DNA of 64,000 nucleotides from Turritopsis dohrnii (lineage: Eukaryota; Cnidaria; Hydrozoa; Anthoathecata; Oceaniidae): assembly GCA_027922465.2 (NCBI GenBank), contig BQMF02000002.1, positions 1,426,001 to 1,490,000 of the forward strand, written 5' to 3'. A program made the translations under genes and the position numbers. Below the pieces are notes generated by a model. That model saw nothing but the letters and a program-made list of their open reading frames with translations. It was not told the origin of the DNA and searched no databases. Shown one piece after another: positions 37,057 to 47,878 of this stretch (positions within the stretch are counted from its first letter, which is position 1; each line of letters begins with the position of its first letter).

Positions 37057-37155
37057 ATTGTTGTGCATTATCATGCTCGTTTTTTTGCTCCGCATTAGCG
37101 GTATTGGTGCTATTGGTATGGATTTTTACCCCGCCTGTAATGTGTTTGGTTGTCG
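37057..37155 (+). CDS. TMEM272-like protein B, first recognised transmembrane exon
   Basis: A 99-base phase 1-1 exon between TTCATAG and GGTAAGT. It encodes CCALSCSFFCSALAVLVLLV and on to MCLVVG: a Cys-rich start and one helix, the counterpart of 12566-12652 in copy A with four more codons. The matching downstream exon in phase and sequence is at 59373, which implies a 22.2 kb intron filled by transposons. If that join is not real, this is an orphan exon of a broken copy. Confidence 0.6.
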
Positions 37156-37462
37156 GTAAGTCAATTTATTTTTAAATTATTATGCAGGTGGCTTGTAATT
37201 ACTATTATCGCCATTTTAATTTTTCTTAGTTGCAAGTTAAAAAATCTTTCATGACGGTCCCGGTTCTTTTTCATATTTTCGCATACCTGTAGTGATTAGT
37301 TCAAGGTTCTACAGTAGGGAGGGTAAATGTGATAGGAATATGGTTACAATCAAACAAGTAGTCAGAACACTTAGCTAGCACTAAAACAAAAAAGTATTAA
37401 GAGTTCTTACAGAGGTATATAAATGGGGCTTCTAAGACATATGGTCAAACTCTTATTAATTG

Positions 37463-39716
37463 CAGGCTGTCAAGTCATACTTCTTCAAAAAAATGACAAA
37501 AAAATGACAAATTTCCATTAAAAAATGACAAAAAATGACAAATTTTGATAAAAAAAATGACAAATTTTCAAATTTCAATGGAACGGAAACACAAAAAAGC
37601 CAATAAAAATATTACAACTCTTGCTGAATTTTGCTTTAATTTTTACAAGAAAACGTTATAAAATACAATATTCGAAGTTGAACTAACTTAGTGAAAAAAT
37701 GTAAAAATGTAAGCAGTTATTAATTTTGGAATAAAGTGTAAGTGGGCCTATAGGCTATGTTTATCTGTTTTTGATTTCATAACCATACACAGAAGAGCGT
37801 TTTATGCAAAGTTTCATAAGTTTGAAAGTTAATATAATACAATACAAAATAACACAACTAGAACTACGTGAAACATAATACAAACCAGTGGGGACAAGAC
37901 CAGCTGGGGACAGTGTTAACCAACGTGTATTAACATGTCGAATAAAAAGAGCTTCTGACTGACTACAAACTGAATCAGCTAATTCATAGAAATCTTCTGA
38001 TTTACAAGGGGAGTGCTAAAATAAATTAAAAGTTACTACAATAAAATCAAATAATTCAGTTATTTTGTTGTTGCAATTGGAAATTGTTTTAAATCACTAT
38101 CAGTTTTTGGGCAAGCCTAATAAGAAATATGCAGATCTGTTCATAAAAATATAACTAATACGGAATGAAAGGTGCAGGTTTTAAAGACATACCTTGAACC
38201 AAGCATGTAAGTCAAAAGCTAATTGTTCCACTGTCTCACCTAAACCAACTTTGATGCCTCTGTGAAATGCATTGTGAATAATATGTAAAGGACAATTTAA
38301 AAACTCTAAAAGACCTTTATATCCTTTGTCAACCAAACTACTGTGAAATTTCTTCCAAATTGCTTTATTGATGTTTGGGCCATCTGATGAAATGTTAAAC
38401 ATTTTAGCCCAGGATAAGTTAAACTTTATCTCATCATGAATAGACATGAATTTTTCAACAATATCAAGTGCCTTTGCTCTTCCAAAAAAGAATGAAGTCA
38501 AATATCTGGTGACAACTAATTTTAGATCTTCATCAAAATAACGTATAAGTATGTCCATTTGCTTTTTATTTTGGACAGTGGTAGTTTCATCAAACATTAA
38601 TGTAAATGTAGCTTCAGAGCTACTGATCTTTTGGCACAACCATCGTGAAAAGAGTGGACCCAGGCCATCTTGTAAGACATAAGATGCTTTTTGACGACTC
38701 ATTGAAAACTTTTTCGCAACATCACTATCTGGGAACATTCGAATGAATAATTCTGAAGTGTCATCACAATCTCGAAGTGTTAGGTCTCTTTCTGCAGTTT
38801 TAAGTAACCACATTGCTTCTGCTGCAGCAACTTTTTCAGACAAAGTGGGATCAAGAGCAATGTGTACATCTGTTTCCTTTTCAGCATTATTACTAACAGA
38901 GGTACTGCTTGTGATCACACGAGCAACAGGGGTAATGAATCGTCTTACATTATCACTAAAGCGAAGATCAGAAATGATTTGTGTTTTGGTTTTTCAGAAT
39001 GTTGCTTTAATGCCTGGAATCCTTGAGTACTAAACTTCAATTCTGTAATACATAACTTGCAATATGCATGCTGTTCATTCTTTTTTGAAGCCCAATAAGT
39101 TTTACACCATTGGCATCTTCTCTTTCCAACCAACTTTCAATCCACTTGACCATGCTATTCTTTTTTTAAGCTAATCTAGAAACTATTTCAGCACTGTTCT
39201 TTTAAGTTAACACAAGTGACTGTAAATAACACAAAATCGCTGTCAAACAGTTAAGCATAATCACTTTGATTTAACTTGCAAGAACTAACAGAAGGTATAA
39301 TCCTTACAGTCACCTTGTATCAACAAGTTACATTGTCTAAAACTAACAGAAGATACTTTGCATCACACTAACAGCAGATACAATTCTTAGAGTAAACTTA
39401 TATTAAACTAACTTAAGACTGTATCTAACAGGATGCATGCAGTTTACAAACTCTGGAAAACTAAACCATTTTATTTTATATTTTATCTTGCAGTAAAACC
39501 TCATTCTCAGTCCCAATAACTGTCCTTCACACCATTGTGTATGTAAATGTCCATGTCACAATGTTCAAGCATATACTTTTTTCAGAAAATGACAGTTTTA
39601 GAGAGAAAAAAATGAATAAAATGACAAAATCTCAAAAAAAATGAAAAAAAATGACATCATCTCAAAAAAATGAAAAAAATGAAAAAAATGAAAAAAATGA
39701 AGCACTTGACAGCCTG
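37463..39716 (-). mobile_element. hAT-like DNA transposon, internally decayed
   Basis: 13-bp perfect terminal inverted repeats CAGGCTGTCAAGT / ACTTGACAGCCTG, flanked by the 6-bp direct repeat TAATTG (37457-37462 and 39717-39722). A minus-strand transposase remnant occupies 38181-39160. Both ends carry AAAATGACAAA-type repeats (37480-37590, 39600-39700). The 3' part of the transposase is missing. Confidence 0.85.
38181..39160 (-). pseudogene. hAT transposase remnant with BED-like finger
   Basis: The N-terminal frame (39133-38945) has CQWCKTYW and CKLC...FQALKQHSEKPKH, a BED-type C2-H2 finger. A one-base shift near 38960 leads to the main frame (38918-38181): KFSMSRQKASYVLQDG, then FTLMFDETTT with the first catalytic Asp, and ISSDGPNINKAIWKKF. 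The frame ends at 38181 with CAAG then GTATGT, a donor-like site, so the gene may have had an intron; the last catalytic Glu and dimerisation region are not found. Transposases of this type excise and reinsert the element by cut and paste. Confidence 0.8.
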
Positions 39717-39839
39717 TAATTGGGAGAAAAAATGACTCAAAAAAGTGCTTACCATATCTGCGCATTGACGTCATAAATCACTCGACTCATCATCAAAAAA
39801 TGATGACGTCATCATTTAGCATGACAAACATAACTTATT

Positions 39840-41350
39840 GATCAGTCAAGCAAACATCAATTGCGCATCAAAAATTACAAAAATTAGTCAGGCAATCATC
39901 AACCTTAAGAGTGAAGATGATGAAGTATGCTTCAAGTGGACTGCGATAGCGACGCTTCATCATGAAGAGATTGCTAATTAATCAGAACGGATATCTAACC
40001 TGCAAAAGTATGAAGAAGAGTACAACTGGAGTGGTCTGGAATTTCCTCTTGCAACAGACATGATAGACAAGTTTGAGATGAGGAACTCTGACATCGCGGT
40101 GAACGTACTTTACATCGAAGGTGATAAGGAGAGGAAATCGGAAGAGAAAGAGGAAAAGCCTACAAAGACGAAGAGCATCATCAACATCATGCAACGATCT
40201 AAGCGTAACACGAGCTCAAACAAGCAATTCAATCTGCTGATGGTTTGTGATGAAGAGAAGAAGCACTATACAGCCATCAAGAATCTGTTAAGGATGTTGG
40301 AGAAGGAAAACGCAAATCACAAAAGTTTACAGCACTTTTGCATCAACTGTCTACATGGCTTTCACAGTGTAAAGTCAAGAGACAAGCACTACAATTACTA
40401 TGTAAAGCAATGAACAATTTAGAGTGACGATGCCTAAAGAGAAGGAAAATTATATTATCACGATGGACAGATACAGTTTAGAGTACCTTTTGCAATCTGT
40501 GGGGATTTGGAGAGTCTTTTAATAGTGGTGGAGGAAGATGGGGGAGAGACGAAAACAAAAATACTATCGAAGCACGTACCTTCAGAGTGGCTTGCGTATG
40601 GAAGTGTACCGGAACCTCTAGCAGTATATATAAAGGTGAGGATTGCATAAAAAGATTTGTGGATCACCTAGAAGACAAAAGGAAGCGGTTGTTTGCGCCA
40701 TGTGCAGAACGTTCAATGATGAAATAGACAGACGTTCAGAAGTGTAATCATCGGGAAGCAGAGACGTATCTCATATATTTATGCAAACGTTCCCAGATCC
40801 TTAATATTGCAAAGATCACTGTCACTACACCGGTTTATATCAAAGTGCTGCGCATAACAATTGCAACCTGAGGTATAACTCCCGAAGCATATTCCCATCA
40901 TCTTTCACAACCCAAGTGAATGTGATACGCACCTCTTAATCAGGGAACTTGGAAAAAAGTATAACACGCAAGATATAGAATGCATTGCGGAAAGCATGGA
41001 AATGTATATATCCTGCAATGTGAAGGTATCAATAGCGCTTAGTGGTGTTGGCAACTCTGACGGTGCACAAGTGTACTAGATAATCGAAGATCGACAGCTG
41101 TACATTTCTGTCGTCAAGTTTGGATAAATGGCCCTCTGATCTTTGCGATAAGCAGTGTAGAGATTTTTTTAAGTTGATGCGTAGCAAGGGTGTATGTGGT
41201 ATATGGATTGTTGGGAAAATTTTGCTGAGACAGAGCTGCCTCCAAAGGAAGCTATTTAAAGCTAGCTGATCATGTGTGGTATAAGCGACAAAGACTATCA
41301 ACTTGCACAACAGGTATGGAGCAGGGTAAATCCAGAAGGAAACGACATGA
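39840..41350 (+). pseudogene. Polinton/Maverick DNA polymerase B N-terminal region, decayed
   Basis: Shifting plus frames give INLKSEDDEVCFKW, EEEYNWSGLEFPLATDMIDK, SDIAVNVLYIEGDKE, LQHFCINCLHGFHS with SRDKHY (a C2H2 finger), VPFAICGDLESL (exonuclease-type Asp-x-Glu), EDCIKRFVDHLEDKRKRL and GISDKDYQLAQQVW. This order is that of the protein-primed family B polymerases of Polintons, as I know them from cnidarian genomes. Many stops and shifts; it ends at a MITE at 41365. No capsid, integrase or terminal repeats of the element are seen, so only a fragment remains. The polymerase palm motifs are absent. Confidence 0.7.
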
Positions 41351-41364
41351 GCAGGCAGCCAATA

Positions 41365-41597
41365 CAGTGTGTTTCAAAAAAAAAGCTACCCATGAAATTA
41401 TTAAAAAGTTTAATTACATTTTTCGATGACATTTTCCTTATTTTTTCAAAACCCACTTCTTCATTTTTCACAATATATACTAGCCGAAAGAGCTTGAAAA
41501 TGGCTTTCCATTGATGTAAAAATTATTTCGAAATTCGGTATATTCATTTAAAAAAACAACTTTAAAATTTCCATTTCCAACATTAAGAAAAACACTG
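41365..41597. repeat. MITE, CAGTGTGTTTC family, longest copy (TA target site)
   Basis: The ends CAGTGTGTTTC and AAAAACACTG lie between TA dinucleotides (41363-41364, 41598-41599). The internal TTCGGTATATTCATTT and CAACATTAAG are shared with two other copies. TA flanks suggest a Tc1/mariner-type mobiliser. It cut off the Polinton remnant. Confidence 0.75.
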
Positions 41598-41599
41598 TA

Positions 41600-42185
41600 C
41601 TAAATATTAAATGCGTGGTTGGTAAAGTTTCAGATTCAAACTGTGCTTTAAAGTCTTCTCGTTCCCGTCACTATTATAACACAAAAGTAATATGAAAAAA
41701 ATGTCTAAGCAATTTTAGCATAAGAACTTCCTAAATAACATAGTATAATATAATGATAAATTAGAAAAAATGGTACGAAAAACATTTTTTAATTCACATT
41801 GTTCAAACGAAAATAACAGCCTTATTTTCTTCGTAAACTCGTTTCAAGACATGTGGCGCTAATCAACAAAACAAATTTTTGTGCGTAGTGGAGTCATCTT
41901 CAGACTCCAGGAAAAAAGCTTCTGGATATCCTGGACCAAATGTGATTGACTTTGCCTATTTTTCCAGAAGAAACCGTATAGGTAGGTATAATATGCTGTG
42001 TCGCTCCGACATTCCCAACATCAAACAGCTGTTGAAGTGCTCATATTTTCAGTGGAGGGTGGGCGGGTTGTCTGGACCATACGAAAAGAATTGACTTGTG
42101 AGCAAAATTGGAGGGGAACACTGTATTCAAGCATTCGCTAAAAATGCGCATACGTAATTTTCCTAGATTACTCCGAAAATAAGTT
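41600..42185. other. Spacer, nothing recognised
   Basis: An open frame at 41879-42094 on the plus strand shows no domain. Confidence 0.3.
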
Positions 42186-43725
42186 ATACCTTATCGGACA
42201 AAACTTAGTCGGACAAAAGTGACTAAATTTTTTGGAAGTGACTAAAATTTTGTCCGACTAATAATTTTGTCCGACTAAAATTTTGTCCGACTAATTATTA
42301 TGTCCAACTAAATATTTGGTCCAAATAACTTTTTTCAGAATTCTTCTTCTTATCAGTTTTAATTACAAAATTTTAGATATTCATAATTTCTTTTTGACTT
42401 TTCTTTTTGCTCACCAACGAATACAATATTTTTACATGACTTAGTCATAATTAAACAATTTATAAAGTGGTAAAGTTTTTTGATAAATAATATTAACGCT
42501 CGGTTTCATGATGTTTATTGTTTATTCTTTACGCTCTAAAGGGATTCTCAACGCTTTCGTAAACAGATTGGATGTTTTTAATAGCGTCACTTATTCCAGG
42601 AAAGAATCCATAGGAAAAGAGAAAAGCACCGGTAATAACAGAAACTTCCGATGAAAGTGATAGCGAGGTAGTTCAAAACAAAATGAAGAAGACAGTCATA
42701 ATAGAAGAAACACGTGAAGCCAATGCAGTAACCAAAACAGATTTATTTTTATTATTTTATTATTTTTTTATTAATTGTCTTTCAGGCACTTCCATATTTC
42801 ACAATGGCTATTCGTTCTATTAAAATAAGCATATTTAAATAAAGAAATAATTTATTATGAAAAAATATACCGTATAAAATATAATTTTCAAAAGATACTG
42901 GCAAAAGACTGCGAGCGGAATTGGAATCTTGTACTTGGTTGGAAACTTGGAGAAATTGAAAATTTGAAACTGACTAAAGTAAAAGTTGATTGGAACTAAC
43001 TGATCATGGAACTAGCAGTATTGGTATTGATAAGACTTTAAAATTTTCAAATATTTTAAGTATAAATATACTAAATAAATTAACGATGGCTACCCTGAAA
43101 AGATAATGTACTAGAAGCTTGAAAACTGGCAATAAAGAAATTGAATTGGATGTGGTAATCTGGAGTGATCTCAAAAATCAAATGACTGGAATGTCACTGG
43201 TTTTAGGATGTAGTAACGAACCGCACAAAGCGCTGAAAATATTGAAGAAGCTGATATGGATGTGAAAAGTTAGAAATAAAATTAATAAGATTAAGTTATT
43301 TATTGGGCATAATGTAAAATATATATACTAATCAATCGACACTCAAGAATATGACATTGAAATTGAAAAATAGAATTATACTACAACCCTTTTAATTAGG
43401 ATTTTTTTCGTCGTGGTATGATGATTTTGTTGGACTTATGTTTTTCACGTCGGCAAAACTATTTTTATTAAATATGCATTTTCCCTGGCTTTCCTATACA
43501 CACCTAGAACTTAGAGTAATCGGCGCGCTTCCGCACACTTTTTGATAATCCTTATCGAAAATTAAGTAAGTTATGAAATTTTAGAAAAGGACAAAAATTT
43601 TAGTCTGACAAAATTATTAGTCGGACAAAAGTGACTAAAATATTTGGAGGTGACTAAAATTTTGTCCGACTAATATTTTCGTCCGAATAAAATTTTGTCC
43701 GACTAAGTTTTGTCCGATAAGGTAT
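42186..43725. mobile_element. 1.54-kb TIR element built of TTAGTCGGACAAAA motifs
   Basis: The ends ATACCTTATCGGACAAAACT and the inverted GTTTTGTCCGATAAGGTAT match over about 32 bases. Each arm (to about 42320 and from 43583) holds five or more TCGGACAAAA motifs in both orientations, so each arm can also fold on itself. A coding-like stretch at 42615-42730 (TETSDESDSEVV, then VIIEETREAN) is all that remains of any gene. Confidence 0.75.
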
Positions 43726-43794
43726 TCTGTCTGCCACCTTCAGAACCACGCTTTGAAACTCGAAAAGTCAGCTAATAAGTGTTGAAAAGTTGGA

Positions 43795-43832
43795 CGATGA
43801 TGATGATGATGTCGATGATAATGATGATGAAC
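43795..43832. repeat. GAT trinucleotide microsatellite
   Basis: GATGATGATGATGATG with two interruptions. Confidence 0.75.
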
Positions 43833-43839
43833 AAAATCA

Positions 43840-44611
43840 AAAACTGAGTTTCGCCTATCTCGTGAAATTACTATGCTTCCTTGCTCGCTTACACGCGCTG
43901 CATTGGCAATAACCGTAGCAAGACGCCCTTATATGCATAAGGATTTCCGCAATATCAGCTAAAGGGCAAAAAATGAAAGACTAACATAAGACATTCTTGA
44001 AAGTTGAAAGTTGAATGATTTACAATAGAACAATTCATTTCTAATCTCACACTTTGTGAAAACATAACTAATACTATAATATGAAATCTCTTTATTTTGC
44101 TGCTACGAAATAATATTAAGGACATATCGATCCTTTCAGAGATCACAATGAGTATGCATATAACTCAAATACATTTTAAATATTCTGAATTTCTGAATTT
44201 GATATAAGCTCGAAATCATACTGACTGACTTACTAAGTCACAAGCACAAAAGGGAAAACTTTAATTTGAATGAAAATATGGCTTGTACACTGACAGATCT
44301 AGTGGAGTCCTAAGGAATTGAATCAGATAATACATAGAGCACCTAATGGTATTCATTTTGTTTTTAAGGGGTGTCAATTTCAATTTCCTTAAAATGATCG
44401 CTTTGAAGGGAGTCAATTTGACTCCTTTTAGTGGTCACAAGTGATGTAAGTTAATTGGCTCTTTAAGGGGATCATTTTGAGCCTCGTCGGGGTGTCAAGT
44501 CTAAAAACAAAGCCACTGTTTTGCACTATTGTATAAATTTTACGTAAGAAATTGCTTCAAATGTCATATGTCACATAACGATATAAAAGATTTTACACTT
44601 TTAAACAATAA
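43840..44611. other. Spacer before Helitron cluster
   Basis: No gene recognised. Short GTCAATTTGACTCC and similar self-complementary pieces near 44385-44480. Confidence 0.3.
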
Positions 44612-45065
44612 CTAGACGCCAAGGCGGCGTCGTTCGCCGCCCATGTTCAGCATGCTTCCAGTTCACGAAAAATAAAATGAAGAATTTGCAATGGTAAGTG
44701 TGCCTATGATTTAGAGCTCGAAAAACCGACCAAAAAAATGTATGGGATCGTTCCGTTGCGACTAACCGTTACAGAGATATCGTTGATCAAAAATTTTGAT
44801 GACGTAACAGACCCGTTTCCCTAAAAAATTGGACCCAAATTTTTCGTCACCCCATCGCCTGTATCGCGGACCCCAGAAAACGTCAGTTATCCTTATTGAT
44901 GAGATACTTTCCCCTTAACGTCGCATTTAATTAGGGTCTCAATACAATGGTTTCACACTGACGTCGCTTAAAATAAAATAAAACTAGAAGCCAATAGGCT
45001 TGAACAATTTCCGCATCAGCCCTTGAGAAAATTGCTTTAGGCTAACTTTCAAGATATCTGAAATA

Positions 45066-45170
45066 CAGTGTGTTTCGTAATAAATTCAAAAAAAAAAAAA
45101 AAAAAATTCGGTATATTCGTTTAAAAAAACAACTTTAAAATTTCCATTTCCAACATTACGAAACACACTG
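45066..45170. repeat. MITE, CAGTGTGTTTC family, short copy with A-tract
   Basis: The ends CAGTGTGTTTCGTAAT and ATTACGAAACACACTG are perfect 16-bp inverted repeats between TA sites. A run of about 19 A lies inside. Confidence 0.85.
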
Positions 45171-45387
45171 TATTTAATCCATTCTTTTGTTGTTGAAAAT
45201 GCTTATCTTATGGGAATAGATTTATCACAATTACCAAAATATGACTTATTGAAAATATCGTTTCGGGCATACAACTTGATTATAAAGAGAATAACCAGAA
45301 GCTTGATCATTTTGAAAATCAAAGGATGAAAATCGATTTTCTTTAAAATCTATATATTCGTCTACACCTTCCAGTAGACATCATCAG

Positions 45388-45552
45388 CAGTGGCGTATCT
45401 AGAGGTATGTCGAAAGTTGTGTAGAAGAGTGTAAGAAATCTAACCATAAAAGAAAAGAGTTCAAATAATCCCATTGGTAATATAAATTGAATTCACAAAT
45501 TATGTTAATGCTCTCCTACACAAATTTCGACATAGCTCTAGATCCACCACTG
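45388..45552. repeat. 165-bp MITE with CAGTGGCG termini and ATCAG duplication
   Basis: The arms match over about 45 bases (CAGTGGCGTATCTAGAGGTA against the reversed right arm CAGTGGTGGATCTAGAGCTA). The direct repeat ATCAG flanks it (45383-45387, 45553-45557). The ends suggest a hAT-type MITE. Confidence 0.8.
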
Positions 45553-47878
45553 ATCAGAGTGATATATTTTTACAAGATAAAATAAGTTAAAATGTTACAG
45601 TGAGTAGGCGTTTCTATGGATACATATATACAACATAAAAATAACAGTAAAAATAAAGACGGCATTATTTAATAATTTCAATGGCACTGATTGTTCTTGA
45701 ACATTCAAGGTCAGTTTAACATGCTTATACACGAAGTATACACGCAGTACAAAATAAAATTTAAGCCCAAATTTTGCGTCACCCCCTCACCCGTATTGCG
45801 GACCCTTTAAAACGTCAGTTATACCTATTGGTTCTCGAGATAATTCCCCAAAAACCTCACGTTCGATTGCAGATGCGATGCAATGGTTCCTCCGTGATAT
45901 GCTAAAATGAAACTGACGTCACGTCGCGTGCTATTATACTAATGGTCAATTATCAATGGTCTAGCGAAAAAATGACCACGATCGCGGATTAGTATATACT
46001 AATATCCCGGGTAAAAACTTTTTACCGAACTTCGAAAACATTAGGTCAAATCCACCATTCCCGTGTACGTACCCCGGGACGAAAAAATAAATCATAAAAT
46101 CGCAACTTCGAAAAACTGATCACAAAAGTGTATGGGACCATTTCGCTACGACCAACCGTTAGAGAGATACCGTTCAGTATGCGTTGTGTCGCAGAATTCT
46201 TTAACGCAGATAAACAATTTTTAGTGGTTTTAATCAAATGTGAGCTGAATCGCAGAAAATCTTAATAAAATAAATTTGCCCTGTAAAGAACCAAAGATCA
46301 ATATAATTAAGCAGCGATAACATTGAAATACTTAACATTTGCTCCTGGGATAATGCTTAACGCTTGGAGACATTAAACACAACCAAACATCAAAATGATA
46401 AAGAATTTGAATCATTGAAACGCTTAAAATAACCTATTTAACCTATTGTTTACCCAGGTAAACAATTTTTAATGGTTTTAATCAAATGTGAGCTGAATCA
46501 CAGAAAAGCTTAATAAAATAGCAATAACAGAATATATATATTTATACGCAAAAGAGAAGTTGCAATATTTAAAACAGATCTGTTTACCCAGACATTGAAT
46601 GAAATAATAAAATAATAAATAAAAAGAAATTGATACCTTCCAACTGTTTCGCTTGTGCTTGTTACTGGCCTGCAATCATTAATGTATTTTTTGAAATGAT
46701 AATATAGTCTGTTCTTCCCAAAAACCATCAATATCATGATTAAAACCATGAGTTTTATTTCTTTATGATTATTGTACGTTTTATTTTGTTATCTAAAAGA
46801 AAAAATATTTTGAATGCAAAATGATTCAGATACCTAATCGTATTATGACAAACAAACAAACAAACAAAAAGGAACTTTGAGAACATACTTAAAAACAATA
46901 ATTGAAGACACAAACTTAATAATCAACATGGAAAAAAACCTAAACATACTATGACGATATTGAAAGAAAGCAAAACAAACTAAAAGAAACTTCAAGAACA
47001 CATTTACCTTATGAATAATAATTAAAAACACAAACGTAATGACAGAATTTATATCTAAAGAGTTTATAAAAAATTGAAAACAACCACATTTTTAATCTGA
47101 GTTAATATCTCCTCTGGCTAATTCACAACAGTTAAACAACCCTTTATTCTTATTTATTCAGCATACCAACTGTGTTATAACTAAATAGATTTATACTATT
47201 TTAACTTTACCTGAACTTCAAACAAAATAGGATACCTTTCACTGCCAATTCACATGTTAGTAAACAGCATTGATCATCTTCTGTAAACATTTTCAAACAC
47301 TTCTAAACTCTTTACTTCTATATTCATACCTGTAAAAAAAATTACTAATACTTTATTTACTTTCCAGCACAAACATACATAGGTATTTATAAAACACTTT
47401 CGCTACCATTTTTTTAAGTGAAATACATAAAATAAAACTGCTCTCTTCGTTTGGAAAAACTGCTAAACTTTCTGTATTTTCCAGTAGATTTTGTCCTTTT
47501 TGGCAGGCAGACAAAAGCATCAAGCATCGATAAAATTAGATACAATAGATACAATTAGACAGCATAGAAATAAAAACATTCATAGCTGCAGGACCATTTT
47601 TAATGTAATAATAGCGCGTGTTACCAAAACAAATTTCTCTCGTCTTTTTTTTCATCCAGAAGCATATACACATACTAAACGACAGAATAACTGAGACATC
47701 CACTCAAAGTTAAAGCAATTAATCTTTCAAAACTTAAAACCATTCCTTACTGTGTAAATAAACATCAAACTGCATTTCTTCACTGCACTTTCTTCTGTAT
47801 AGCGATATTTGATAACTAAAACGTAAACAAACATTTAAATACATACATACATAACTCACCTGTATACTTCGTATAGAC

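Larger units (their letters stand above)
44612..45994 (-). mobile_element. Non-autonomous Helitron, minus strand (copy a)
   Basis: On the minus strand the 3' end is CTAG (44612-44615 on plus), preceded at 44623-44641 by a GC-rich hairpin GGCGGCG-5 nt-CGCCGCC, and the adjacent flanking base fits insertion at A/T. The 5' end TACTAATCCGCGATC is shared in form with copies ending at 53000 and 57949. No Rep/helicase coding seen. It carries two MITEs (45066-45170, 45388-45552). Confidence 0.7.

Noticed and set aside
41029..41310. 93-codon minus-strand open frame
   Set aside because: Lies opposite the Polinton polymerase remnant and is its antisense shadow.
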